Of a stretch of 64,000 nucleotides of DNA, positions 44,901 to 54,275 are shown piece by piece (position 1 is the stretch's first letter; every line of letters starts with the position of its first letter). The position numbers were made by a program, and so were the translations under genes. The notes under the pieces are model-generated. The model made no database searches, was not told the origin of the DNA, and worked only from the letters and a program-made list of their open reading frames with translations. Origin of the DNA: Antedon mediterranea (taxonomy: Eukaryota > Echinodermata > Crinoidea > Comatulida > Antedonidae); contig NC_092679.1 of the NCBI RefSeq assembly GCF_964355755.1, positions 10,284,932-10,348,931 on the forward strand, read 5' to 3'.

Positions 44901-47291
44901 TTATCAAATAAATGTCTGAATGTAGGTAGGCTGGCTTATCATGCATAATCACATATGAAAAGCCATTTCCTTTATAACATGAAATAAATTTACTGTACCT
45001 ACAGTACTATACTACAATAAGGAGCAAATATAACTGCATTTTGTTTAATTTGAATAAAGAACTAGAAATTATGACGAGGAGCTACCGTAATAAAACGTTC
45101 GGTATTGGAGCTGCGGTATGGGTTAAGGTCTGGATTTCTTTTATTCCTACCCTCGTAAGAATTCTTAACGTTCAAGCAATCGAAAAATTGAACGTCCTAA
45201 CAAATTGTACCGTTGAGGAAAGCTGTCATCACCAAGTAGCTCTAAAGCGTTAGCAACAGTGCTACTAAGTACCTGTGAGAAAATGTGTTAAATAATATAA
45301 AAAATGTCAAATCAGGAAAGTAGGGTCGGTTGTGACATTATAGGTTCGTTAACATAGCTTTTGATCTTAATACCTATGCTGCAAGGTACACTCGCATCCG
45401 CAATGATGGTGTCAAGTAGATATGCTCGTTCTTTAGTTTATGTAAAATTCTTAGTCCAGGAGATTTCTGTTCAAGACCTATATCATGTTCGTAGATTTTT
45501 ACCAGATGCGACCATTTGATTGGTTTTCCTTTGTTCTGTGGACAAGATTTGTGTTATTGGTTCTACAAAAAATAATGTATTTAACCGATTAAGATTTATC
45601 GGTTTGGATAACGTATAACTTCCATTAGCTTTCTTGAAGTTCTGCTGGACCAAGACTTCTCCCAATTGTTGTGTTGTCTTTATAAGGTGCGGGACATCTG
45701 AGAAGAAATATACGTCTCTATCGCGTGCATACAGGTTAACAGTCTTGTATTGCAGTCGGTAGTCGTCCGTGCTATGCATTAAAAAAAAAAATTCTGTTTG
45801 TGGATGCTCCGTCTGCAATAATCTGCACAGACGTTTAAGCTTAAGAATTCTAGAGCTACAACAATATTCCAGATAATTGGAAATAGTTGGTCCCCTGTCA
45901 TCACTCGACATGGATAATATTATACAATGGGTAAACGGTGACTCGTAAAGATGGCCATCACCATGATTACTAGGACATGCGTTGCGCATTCACTTTGATT
46001 TCCTCCTACTGACATTCGGAACGCTTTGAGTTCTTCATTCAGTGCTCCCAGTTCTGTCATACCGTCGATTTTTCAGGTTTTGTAATATTATAAACCATCC
46101 TGCTCTTGATGTTCATCTATCGATAGGAACAACAACATTCTTTTCATAATCTTTTTGAGAATGAATCTTTATTTTTTTACTAAGTTGTAGATGTTTTATT
46201 CAATTGTATGGCTCAATGTGCAGTGATTAAATCAATGCATGTAAAATAATAATTCGTCATAGTGACAAATTAAATCTGGTTGTTTGTTATTATTGCTCTC
46301 ATTTTCTTTTTTTTATAGGCGCCTGCAGCTTTTGGTTTAGTTTCATTTTTAATGCATGAAAAGGTTGATCGAAGCAGAATACGAAAACATTTATTTGTTT
46401 TTGCTATTGCAGCTCCATTTACAACAATTGTGACATACTTTGGATTAAGTCAAGTAAGATTGTTGTATTCTCTTTCAGTACATACTTTGAAAATGGTTTA
46501 TTTCTGTAGTGTTTAGGAAATAGCTAAGGTAATTTTAGATGGAATTGCCACTTCGAGTTACTTATTAATAAAATTAAACTTTTTTTTAAAATTGATGGTA
46601 GAACAAATGATTTATTTGAACTGAATAATTGTTACATTACACTATTTATTTGCATATTATACTGTACTTCCTTGTGGTCCCATCACCTGTAATGTTTTAT
46701 TAATTGAAATTTCCCAAATAAAGTCTACTGAATAATTTCTTCTCATTATTATTATATCACTATTCTTATTTTGAATAGTCAAGTAAGAAGGTTTTATTCT
46801 CTTTCCGTACATAAATTGAAAATGTTTTCTGTAGTGTTTGGATGGAAATAGCTATATAATCATTGAACTGAATAATTGCTACATTTACACTATTTATTTA
46901 CATATTATACTGTACCATTTTCCCTCTGGTCTCATCTGTGATGTTATACAGTATAAATTAAAATTGTCTAAAAATAGTGCACTGAATAATTTTATTTTCA
47001 TTTTATTCTCTCCTGTTCTTTTATTTGCAGACAAGTAAAGAGGCATTATCATCAATAAATGCAACAGGGATAGCTATGTTGTTTTCTGCTGGAACATTCC
47101 TGTATGTTGCTACTGTACATGTTTTACCAGAGATAGCTAATCTTGGTCACTCACATTCCCATGGTTTAACTGTCCCAGATGCTGAAAGCTTTACAGAGAA
47201 TAGAAGCTCAGGATTTTCAAAACTAGAGGTTATTGCTGTAGTTGTTGGATGTATATCACCACTATTTTTATCACTAGGACATCACCATTGA
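29960..47291 (+). CDS. SLC39A9: Zinc transporter ZIP9 (SLC39A9), six coding exons
   Basis: ZIP9 is a multipass ZIP-family zinc transporter of the Golgi and plasma membrane that moves zinc into the cytosol. Exons: 29960-30055, 32409-32514, 35820-36002, 41685-41836, 46319-46453, 47031-47291. All have GT-AG borders and matching phases (0, 1, 1, 0, 0), summing to 933 nt, 310 residues; human ZIP9 has 307. Key segments: [12 protein letters not shown] (TM1), [17 protein letters not shown] (TM2), a His-rich loop with [26 protein letters not shown] (TM3), [20 protein letters not shown] (TM4, metal-binding H and D), IMLHKAPAAFG (TM5, metal-binding H), [20 protein letters not shown], and the end SLGHHH. 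The only start fitting exon 1 is the ATG at 29960. All introns except perhaps intron 2 carry mobile elements. No defect was seen. Confidence 0.97.
30195..30750. mobile_element. MITE with GACGATTCGGCCC repeat ends, SLC39A9 intron 1
   Basis: The left end has 'CCAGGACGATTCGGCCCG'. The right end (30638-30735) has about six tandem, inverted variants spaced 16-18 bp ('AGGGCTGAATCGTTCC', 'AGGGCCGAATCGTCTC'). The interior is AT-rich. No ORF. Confidence 0.6.
31050..31350. mobile_element. Second MITE of the same short-repeat type
   Basis: Two left units ('TGGACGTTCGGGCCCAT', 'TGGACGAACGGGCCCAT') face four right units in inverse orientation ('ATGGGCCCAATCGTC', 'GAGCCCAATTGTCC', 'GGGCTCAATCGTCC'). The core GGACGATTGGGCCC resembles the ends of the element at 30195-30750, suggesting one family. 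Confidence 0.6.
31715..32365. mobile_element. Probable MITE with clustered CGTATACG words, next to exon 2
   Basis: Variants of CGTATACG cluster at 31735-31900 and 32183-32360 on either side of a 280-bp AT-rich core. The outer ends 'TTGGCAAAAAACCCATATAC' and, in inverse, 'TTGCAAAAAAGCAGTATACG' are similar. The right end lies about 45 bp from the SLC39A9 exon 2 acceptor. Confidence 0.55.
32515..34339. other. SLC39A9 intron 2, first part: nothing identified
   Basis: AT-rich intron sequence. ORFs at 33205-33504 and 33556-33792 have no family motifs and are AT-rich; I take them as chance. Confidence 0.45.
34340..35690. mobile_element. Helentron-like fragments in SLC39A9 intron 2
   Basis: 34340-34890 matches interior module 2 ('GACGTCATCATATGGCCAG') and the region 'GGTGCACAACTTCACGTAAA' shared with the element at 48104-49699. 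At 34892 a CTAG followed by 'ATTTGAACTCTTCACC' is a degenerate, minus-orientation 3' hairpin end. Its interior continues right with an inverted 'GGCCATATGACGAC' near 35259. The fragments stop about 130 bp upstream of exon 3. Confidence 0.6.
36094..36180 (-). mobile_element. Helentron-like 3' terminus fragment after exon 3
   Basis: Read on the minus strand: AAAACTCATCACAGTGACGA, GTTCAAAT, CTAG. This is the same 3' hairpin and CTAG end as at 20407-20438 with two stem changes. Little of the interior is identifiable. It begins about 90 bp after the exon 3 donor. Confidence 0.65.
36181..39480. other. SLC39A9 intron 3, first part: simple repeats and AT-rich DNA
   Basis: A (GTA)n tract lies at 36704-36727, AGGCCTAG clusters at 37100-37170, and a palindrome-like pair 'TTATTCGCCAAATTGGCGA' at about 37937-37980 that resembles 50200-50225. 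No exon or coding motif recognised. Confidence 0.45.
39491..39772 (-). CDS. Unidentified 93-codon ORF next to a MITE
   Basis: The product is charged and hydrophilic, with a [13 protein letters not shown] segment and a Lys/Arg-rich end (RHKKRKMQM). No domain is recognised. It lies on the strand opposite to SLC39A9, just left of the MITE at 39811-40323. It could be an exon of a transposon gene or a chance ORF. Confidence 0.25.
   Translation of the reverse strand: MTEAYRQMQRGDKFNSTTTTTSTEEERERCNTSGKQWANKLDPAIMAKVKQCTVPLRSPIPHGLQGNAWKRCLQSIDAISRHKKRKMQMCDKE
39811..40323. mobile_element. MITE with TIRs containing AATACGATAACG repeats
   Basis: The left end 'GAGGTTTCGCAACCTTAC' and the inverse of the right end, 'GAGGTTTCGCAATCTTAC', match. 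Both continue with AATAC(G/A)ATAACG words and 'AACGAAAACGGATACGTCA'. Further inverted blocks ('ACGAAAACGAATACG') lie inside the right end. The target duplication could not be fixed. No transposase. Confidence 0.75.
40594..41360 (-). pseudogene. 5'-truncated LINE reverse transcriptase, SLC39A9 intron 3
   Basis: The minus-strand reading contains [20 protein letters not shown], the YADD box, then [10 protein letters not shown] and [20 protein letters not shown]. After a frameshift near 40925, [15 protein letters not shown] and [10 protein letters not shown] follow, ending in an acidic tail (NEEEDEDD). This is the C-terminal half of a non-LTR RT, from a clade other than the LINE at 15310-22205. 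The 5' truncation is near 41360. Confidence 0.75.
42041..43687. mobile_element. 1.64-kb TIR element in SLC39A9 intron 4
   Basis: The left end ATATGTGACCCGATCTGGCA (continuing AAACCCT) and the right end AGGGTTTTGCCAGATCGGGT (continuing CACATAT) are inverted copies over about 37 bp with few mismatches. A TA or ATAT duplication is possible but overlaps the palindromic end. The interior is AT-rich with no transposase; a 63-codon ORF at 42406 has no motif. Confidence 0.85.
44100..44365 (+). mobile_element. Penelope-like 3' end fragment with hammerhead-like motif
   Basis: 'ATCCAAATTCCTTCACTTGC' followed by ACTGATGAAGGGCTAGTG, TTGCCCGAAAGC and TCTGCTAACTTTTCTGG matches the 3' region at 24205-24285. 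It stops abruptly at about 44360, where the P-element remnant begins. Confidence 0.7.
44390..46030 (-). pseudogene. P-element transposase remnant in SLC39A9 intron 4
   Basis: In minus-strand order: a 168-codon frame (45989-45483) with [15 protein letters not shown], a P-transposase signature. Then [20 protein letters not shown] and [14 protein letters not shown] (about 45480-45380), [15 protein letters not shown] and [13 protein letters not shown] (44952-44749), and [16 protein letters not shown] with [10 protein letters not shown] (44602-44396). The order matches the C-terminal two-thirds of P transposase. Stops and frameshifts separate the pieces, and the THAP DNA-binding domain is not seen. 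It is inactive. Confidence 0.8.
46200..46287 (+). mobile_element. Helentron-like 3' terminus fragment upstream of exon 5
   Basis: AATTCGTCATAGTGACAAATT followed by AAAT and CTGG (a CTRR end) matches the 3' end of the outer element at 21873-21902, including the preceding 'GCATGTAAAATAATAATTCG' context. It lies only about 35 bp upstream of the SLC39A9 exon 5 acceptor. Confidence 0.7.
46448..47025 (+). repeat. 329-bp tandem duplication in SLC39A9 intron 5, copying the donor site
   Basis: The word AGTCAAGTAAGA, spanning the end of exon 5 and its GT donor (46454), recurs at 46777 with a GT at 46783. Collinear words follow in both units: 'GTATTCTCTTTCAGTACATA'/'TTATTCTCTTTCCGTACATA', 'TTCTGTAGTGTTT', 'GAACTGAATAATTG', 'ACACTATTTATTT', 'CATATTATACTGTAC'. 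Divergence and several indels show the duplication is not recent. Confidence 0.85.
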
Positions 47292-47329
47292 GGTTAACTA
47301 TACATTTTGCAATTTGGGGCACTATACTT

Positions 47330-47885
47330 AGTCAAAACTTTCTGTATCCTGTATCCCAGTGATTTGAGGCCAAGACATTTTAGTTGTATTGCAATATTGA
47401 GAAATGGGGTCAAGGATCAAATGTGACATTAGAGCAAATATAAATATGTACATTTTGAATAAGTCTTGAAATATCAACTCTCTAGCATAAGTGGTTTTTG
47501 AGATATGAGAAGACTGTAACGTGACCCCCTATATTTGCATATTTAATTTAACTTGTACTATACTAATTTGCATACTTTTGAGGTGTGTGACAAAGGTATG
47601 ATTTTGTAAATTACAAAACTGTCCTATGCTGGTTAATAGAAACCTGTATCCAAGTCTCTACAGACATTTTAGTTACAATATGCAAATATTGATAAATTTT
47701 GTCAAGGGTCAAATGTCGTACTTCCAGTAATTTTTTCGCAAAATATTTCATGAGAGCAAATATAAATATATACATTTTGAATAAATTCAGTGAAAAACTC
47801 TTTCTGACAAGTAGTTTTTGAGATACGGTAACCCTGTAATTTCACACTAACTTGCATAAAGCTAATTTGCATATCATCAGGATGA
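47330..47885 (+). repeat. Two-copy tandem repeat, about 300 bp, in or after the SLC39A9 3' UTR
   Basis: 'AAGACATTTTAGTTGTATTG', 'GTCAAGGATCAAATGT' and 'GAGCAAATATAAATATGTAC' at 47370-47460 recur as 'ACAGACATTTTAGTTACAAT', 'GTCAAGGGTCAAATGT' and 'GAGCAAATATAAATATATAC' at 47660-47780. An AATAAA at 47797 and another at 48041 are possible SLC39A9 poly(A) signals; neither is certain. Confidence 0.65.
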
Positions 47886-48103
47886 GGTGAGATGCTCAAA
47901 TGTTGATCTCATCATATCTGTCCATTTCAACAACAAAAATCTCTGTTTGCAATTTGTTAAACTCAAAATGCTAGATTGCCTAGCTTATATATACTGTAAA
48001 GAACAACATTTCCGTGCACCCTTTAACGATCCCAAAAATAAAGAGTGTGCAAAAATTGTGAAATCTTGAAAAATAGTTAGTGTTTGTTCAGGTGTAATTA
48101 AAC

Positions 48104-49699
48104 ACTAGACATGAAACTCGTCACTTTGACGAGTTAGTTATCCGCACCACGACAAACGCCACGTGCACGTCATACGTTGGAATATTGCACACAGATAAAG
48201 ATTATGGCATTATGACAAGAACTGAAGAATATGATATGCTGTTAGTGCTGAATTCTGTCAATTTTGTGTCATATAGTATATACATGCAAACAGTATAATC
48301 TGTATACATATTACATACAGTGTAGAATAGGTGAAATTACGGGACCCGCCATTTATTCCAATTTTTAACATGGCGACGGTATCAAAATGAAACACTTAGA
48401 TAGCAATTTCAGAAGGAAATTATCTTAGGAACAACATATTAACGTGTAGAAGAAATTTGAATACGTAAAATATAGATGCGCACCCTTTTAAATGTGATGA
48501 ACTATTACGCAAAATATAAAAATACAACTTTTTTTATTCAACTGGCCATATGATGACGTCACAACATCCGATTGGCAAAATGTTTACATGAATTCGTATC
48601 TACAATCCAATTGCTTCCAGAAAACGTTTTAATCGTGATTATCACATTTTATTCTTACGAGCTATTACAGAATAAAATTTACTGTAAAGATGAAATTAAT
48701 GACCCACGTAATTAAAATTTTTAGGCATGATGACGTCATAAAAATTAAAATATTTTTATCTCATGCTAAAGAAAGTTGATTGACCTACACAATGTATAAA
48801 TGTAGGAGAAAAAGGAAAACAGATAAGCGTGATGCGCTCCATTGAATGTGATGAGCAATAACGAAAGAGACAAAAATCCTATATTTTACATTCGTGTGGC
48901 CATACGATGACGTCACAATGTTTTTTTAGCCTTATCGATGCATGATCCGATATCTACAACTCATCAACTTCTAGATTTTGTAATAAAAATAAACGGTTCA
49001 CGGTTTACTTTAGAAACTATGACTGTTTAAAAAAAGACAAAATTTTGACGATTTTTTAAGCTTTTTCATAAAAAACGCGCATGAAATGTTTAATTCAACG
49101 TGTTCGTGTGGCGTTATTTAAATTGGAAAAGGTCTAAATTGTTTTCAAAATTACTAGGAAAGACTTGAAAAATATAATTCAAGAAAAAAAAAATGTTTTT
49201 AACGCTACGTGCGCACCGCGTGCGTAAAAAATTGCGCGCCCGTGGGAATTTTTGACATGCTCAAAATGACAAGAAACGCATAAAAAGTTGATTAGAAATT
49301 AATTTTGCGCATTTTGAAATTTTAAATGCGCGTGCGTGCGTAACTTCTTGTGAAACATGCCATTTCTAATCCGTAGAAAGTTTGCCCCTGATATTACTTA
49401 AATTTTGTCAAAGTGTCAATACTAAATGACTTTTGGTTTTTAATCTATGATCAATCATTGAAATTCATAAAATTGCGCGTAAGTCACGTTGCGCAACTAT
49501 GACGTCATTCAAAAATAGGAGGTGCACAACTTCACGTAAATGCCCATATGTTGTCAAAGTTATGAAATGTTATGTTTACACATTTTAGAGAAACGCGATC
49601 CACAAAAAGGAAGGATGGAAAGAAGAATAATACAGAAAAAAAATGTTGATCTCATACAATAACAAGGAGTTATCCGCTTGGTATACCAAGCGGATAACT
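48104..49699 (-). mobile_element. Complete non-autonomous Helentron-like element
   Basis: In minus orientation the 5' end is a perfect 32-bp palindrome, AGTTATCCGCTTGGTA with its inverse (49668-49699). The 3' end has GCGGATAAC (48137-48145), the hairpin ACTCGTCAAAGTGACGAGT (about 48116-48134), CATGT and CTAG (48104-48107). The interior carries module 2 twice, inverted relative to 18.5 kb, at about 48543 and 48898. It has the same ends as the element at 16508-20438 but is 1.6 kb against 3.9 kb. No ORF of note. Confidence 0.8.
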
Positions 49700-49783
49700 A
49701 ATTAAAATAAATTGCAACCGACCGAAAATGCTAGGCCCTCCACACAGACTGCCTACACAGCCTGCGCTGCCTCGCTCAAACCA

Positions 49784-49870
49784 ATGATGAAATTCCTCCG
49801 GGGAGCCATCGTCATGCTTGGCGCCGTGGGAGGATTGATCGCTCAAATAATGTTTGAATTGGAATTTTAA
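49784..49870 (+). CDS. Possible 28-codon small ORF with a hydrophobic segment
   Basis: Tandem ATGs at 49784 and 49787 open an ORF ending TAA at 49870. It has a Gly-containing hydrophobic stretch, GAIVMLGAVGGLIAQIMF, after KFLR. The surrounding 49735-49850 is clearly richer in GC than its neighbours. It resembles small single-span membrane proteins in general, but I do not recognise it, and 28 codons can be chance. Confidence 0.25.
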   Translation: MMKFLRGAIVMLGAVGGLIAQIMFELEF

Positions 49871-50329
49871 AAAAGCTTACAACCTTTCTTGACTTGACGA
49901 ATCCTAAATCATATCAAATCAAGTTGTAATGTGTCCATAAAGTAATTATTCTACATGTGTAGGCCTAGCTTGTGTTGTAGCAAACGGCAAAAGTACCATC
50001 GCCATGCTCTCCAGAAATCCATCCGTCTGTTCGTTGTAGAAACAACAATAATTTGGTACATTAATTATGGGGGTGGTCCCTATCTAAGAGCCTATTAAAC
50101 ATGTGCATCACCCACTGTGTAGCCAAAACATTTATTTATTTACATCCCTATATTTACAATCGCGTATTCTGTAATTTTACTAACGTTTTGAAGTTTATCG
50201 CGGAGGTAAAATACATTCACCAATTTGGTTCAACAAGTTGCACAAGAAACTGAAATCGCGAAAATAAGGTTGCGAAATAGTTAAATGTAAAATCACGAAT
50301 ATTTCGGGCTTTACAGTAGTCCTGTTTAT

Positions 50330-50495
50330 TAGCGAGTGAGTGGCCAAGCGGTTAAGATGATGGAACTGTAATAGTGGTGGTAGAATTAGTCTTCTCAGAT
50401 AAGAACTATAAACCGTATGTCCAGTGTACACATCTGGCTCATGTGCACTTTAAAGAGCCTAGTACATCTTTCAAGATGAATAGGGGGTTACCACT
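50330..50495 (+). repeat. SINE type 1, internally deleted copy
   Basis: 'GAGTGAGTGGCCAAGCGGTT', then a jump that removes the Box B region, then 'GTGGTGGTAGAATTAGTCTT' and 'GTGCACTTTAAAGAGCCTAG' match 8229-8480. It ends near 'GGGGGTTACCACTGTCA'. Confidence 0.75.
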
Positions 50496-51162
50496 GTCAC
50501 ACACAGACACTCAAATACCTTGGGAGCCATACTGATTTTTTCCACAAATCAAATATCAAAATCCAAAATGGATGCAAACAGAAACCTCTACCTACAGAAC
50601 ACACTTGAGAAATATAATGGCGTCTTTGTTTTCAAGAAATCTTGATAAGACTATAATATTCAGTAGTTCTATTGTTGAAATATGTTCAAAATATATTAGA
50701 AAATGCTATATCCAAAATCTATCTGCCCAGTATAAGTGACCTAATTTGCATAAAATCTTCCATCCTAATTATCTCTTAAAAAACATAAATTTTTTAAGAA
50801 TTTTGTATAAGAATGTAATAAACATGATCCTAAAGATTCAGAAAAATGTATTTGATTTGTCTTTAAGGTCAAAGGTCATTCATTCCAGTATGCCATCTAA
50901 AATATGCTAATATTTCTTAATCTAATAGGTATTTTAGATAAAAATGTAAATACAAATATAAACCCTTAATATTCAGAATAGCACATTTGATTTGTCATAT
51001 TACCCTGGGGTCAATAGTCACAATATAAAAACATTCAAATTAATCTTTAAATCAACGCGATCAACAAATTGACTGCATCTACGCCTAGTGGTAGATACAA
51101 TCTCCAGACTATCTAAGCCTACAGTATATAGCGCCCCATATGGCTTTTGATAAAATACTAAT

Positions 51163-51236
51163 GTATGGCTGAAGAGGTAGTGCCTGGGTCTCGCAACGCC
51201 ATGCTGTAGCCCACAGCTGGGGTTCGAAACTGGTAT
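51163..51236 (+). tRNA. tRNA-like sequence, possibly a pseudogene
   Basis: Box A-like 'TGGCTGAAGAGGTAGTGCC' and Box B 'GGGGTTCGAAAC' are about 40 nt apart, and a T-run follows directly at 51236. The acceptor stem does not pair convincingly. A Pol III-driven short RNA or SINE head is possible. Confidence 0.4.
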
Positions 51237-51495
51237 TTTTATTTTTTTTTTTTTGCTCACTATCTTCTTTGTTGACCATCTTTTCTTACTAAGAGGATGT
51301 TTTTCTTTAGGTTACGAGAAAGAGGGCATTCACACGAGTAGGCCTATTTATACAACTATAATGCTAACCCTAGCTCTAGCCTACTCTTCTTAATTAAAAG
51401 AGTCCGGTGCGTCGAATCCACGTCTAGCAACGGTCGCGGGTTGGTTGAATCTTTTTTTTTTTTTAGAATTAAAAAATTAAATAAAATTAATTCAA

Positions 51496-51511
51496 CCCCC
51501 CCCCCCCCCCC
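51496..51511 (+). repeat. Run of 16 C
   Basis: An uninterrupted homopolymer follows an A/T-rich stretch with a T-run at 51451-51463; such runs are hard to assemble, so its length is uncertain. Confidence 0.9.
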
Positions 51512-53700
51512 TAGTTGATATCGTTAAATATTAATTATTACCTATTTTAGACACATTTGACCTCTAATATATATGTTTCACTAAACCGATTTTGAAAATA
51601 AAATATTTTAGTAAATACAGTGTAGGCCTATTTATACACGATATTATGTCTTAATGGATAGAGATTGAGTATAGTGTCCCATACCCTTGGTCTTGCCTCA
51701 TTTTGATGAAACTTTGCCAAAACTGCTATAAACTGTAATATCAATATTAAGTCATTTAATATTGAAGTATTTATTATACACACTTTTCAAATAATTGACG
51801 TTAAAATGTATGGTAACTTTTTGGTTTCTATTTTTGTGAACAGGACACATAGCCAGTCTTGTTTTCATGTTGATGCTGAATTGTGTTTTAAAAATTGTTA
51901 AAGATTAAGAATAAAACGATAAACTATGATTACTCTATACTTGTGTACCTCTGTTTAACTTTCGTTTGTTGCATTGTTGGTGCACACAACTGTGAAGTAA
52001 TACAAATCATGCACTCCACCCGAGCTTTACAAATTTCGATCTTTCAAATTCACAAGTTATTTTTCAAAGCTTCTTTTGCCTGTATGTATGTCGTACCTTT
52101 ATTTGGTAGCATTTCAAGTTATCTGGGCCAATGAAGTGTAGTGCTCTCTTCCTTACATCAGCAGTAACGTTCGCTGCCACTAGGTAGCCTGTCAAACCAA
52201 ACCATTCTTGTATTGTTGGATCAAAATATTTAGACATTGTTGCTTACATTATAATGTTAACAGAGTTCAATTATCTACAATTCCAGTCAAAGCCTGGCTA
52301 ACCGTTAGCTTTAAGGTTTTGTGCTTAAGGCAGAACCTTGTTTGTTTTTAATTATCTTATCCTTGGGGTACGTCGTAAAATATTTAAGATTGACAACTGA
52401 GGCGGGTCTTGGTTGGGAATAATGTAGCAGTACATCCAATCGTAAACATGCTAGTCGGTGACTTGGTTCTTTCGACTTTAAAATGAAGTGCATACTATTT
52501 AACTATTGATTGGTGTTAAAAAAGTATTTCAGAAAAATTAGGCTTAGGCCTATACATTTTTTATTACAAATATCGCATTGAAACTAATTTAATCTAACAC
52601 TTGTTGTTTAAGTGTAGGCCTGTACGGTATCCATACACTTTATTAACATGGGTGTTCGAAAACTCCTTGAATTTAAACAGTATGTTATTTTGTTTTTTTA
52701 CGCTTTGCTGGTCACGACATTTGTCACCTCTGCAAAATCCTGTAAAAGTATAAATGCTTGTACTATTAATAAAACAAATTTTCGTATGCCTATAGCATAG
52801 TAGTTTACGATACAATGTTGTTTTAATTGTTAATTTTGAAACATATTTAATGCGGTTTTCATACCCTTTATAATTTGCTAAAACACGCGCAGTACATGTG
52901 ATGACGGCTATTAATTCGCATGTTTATACATTTAGGAGCTTTTCTCTCTAATAATTTCTAATGTATTAATGTTACAACACTCGGCACCACTGCTTTGATT
53001 ACATAATCAACTGATAACGCTGTTGATGTAGATTACAGACCCTTCCTGTAAACAAAGGGGTATTATGCGCAGCAATATTAAGTCCAGTCGATACTTCATT
53101 CATTGTAATACTCTTACCGCTTTCACTAAGCGCCGTATTAATTTAGTTTTTGACTATTATTTAAGAATATTTTCAATAAATGTTTATGGTGCGTTTCGTG
53201 TTAATATGTATATATAGGACTATACATTATAAACAAAAATATTACAATAGACACAGTACTAATAATAACAATATTTAATTTGTAAAGTTGCACCATAGGT
53301 TGTTCAACCATAAGCCAATGGTTAAAAAACATAAAATACAGTAATAAAACTTCTTCCAACCATGAATAATGTGACTAGTTTACCTTTGAAATGAACTAAT
53401 CTACAGAAAGTTTATTCTTGAATTAAAAATAATAAATAGGTTGTTATTATGTTTATATTATATCACGATGCTTAAAAAGTGATAATTCCAACGATACCAT
53501 GTAAAAAATTTTTATCTTCATATGTCATACCGGTACTTAATAATAATTGTTTGTAAATGAAGTTATTATGTTTGGTAGTAAGTAATCAAAACTAAAATGG
53601 ACAGTAGTCTGGATAGTTAAGAGTGCTTGTTGAGTTACAATGGCGAATACGTTATATAAGTAACTAGGTCTAAACAACAGAGAGAAACAAATATACAGCA
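51512..53700. other. AT-rich intergenic sequence, nothing identified
   Basis: No coding motif, tRNA or TIR pair recognised. ORFs of 60-79 codons (51895, 52311, 52594) have no family features. Confidence 0.45.
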
Positions 53701-53718
53701 CCAAGAATGCAAATAATC

Positions 53719-54275
53719 TTAAATGTTAGCTAACAAAACAGTAATAAAAGTTATTTTAATATGCAAATAAAACACATTTTTTTTCATTCCAAATGTATAA
53801 TCATTACAACTCCCTGATATCACAAATTTCAATTGGAAGGCACACGTCATTCCAAACGGATAGCACACTACTTCAATTGGATAGCACATCATTCCAAATG
53901 GATAGCACACTATTTCAATTGGGTATAAAAAATACTTTCCGAATTTAAAAACATTTGAAACTTCTTTTATATGTTCAATATAGGTTGCTCTATTCACAGA
54001 AACAAAATTTCATTCATGAACGTATTTTGTTGGTTGTTTTTTTCAAAATCGTTATTATGTTTAAAAAATGCATTGGAATTGTATGGTCTTTCATAAGTGT
54101 ACATTTTGTAAAAACGTAAATTTAAAAAATCAGTAATATGGCTCGATAGTTATTTTTTTTTTGCAATATGGATGGAGCAACCTATATTGAACATTTATAC
54201 CAAGTATCAAATGTTTTTGAATACGAAAAATATTTTTATCGATGTTTTTTGTATTTGTTTTAAGCAAAATTCTAT
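53719..54275. repeat. Inverted repeat with coding-like arms
   Basis: The minus-strand ORF 53997-53719 begins MNRATYIEHIKEVSNVFKF, and the plus-strand frame from 54168 begins MDGATYIEHLYQVSNVFEYE. The arms (about 53934-53998 and 54167-54236) are imperfect inverted copies about 170 bp apart. The minus ORF continues into four alternating 20-bp units ('GGATAGCACACTACTTCAAT' and variants, 53830-53930), giving repeated CYPFGM/CYPIE words. I do not recognise the peptide; it may come from a transposon gene. Confidence 0.5.

Noticed and set aside
45041-45253. 70-codon plus-strand ORF
   Set aside because: It lies antisense to the P-transposase remnant and has no recognisable motif.
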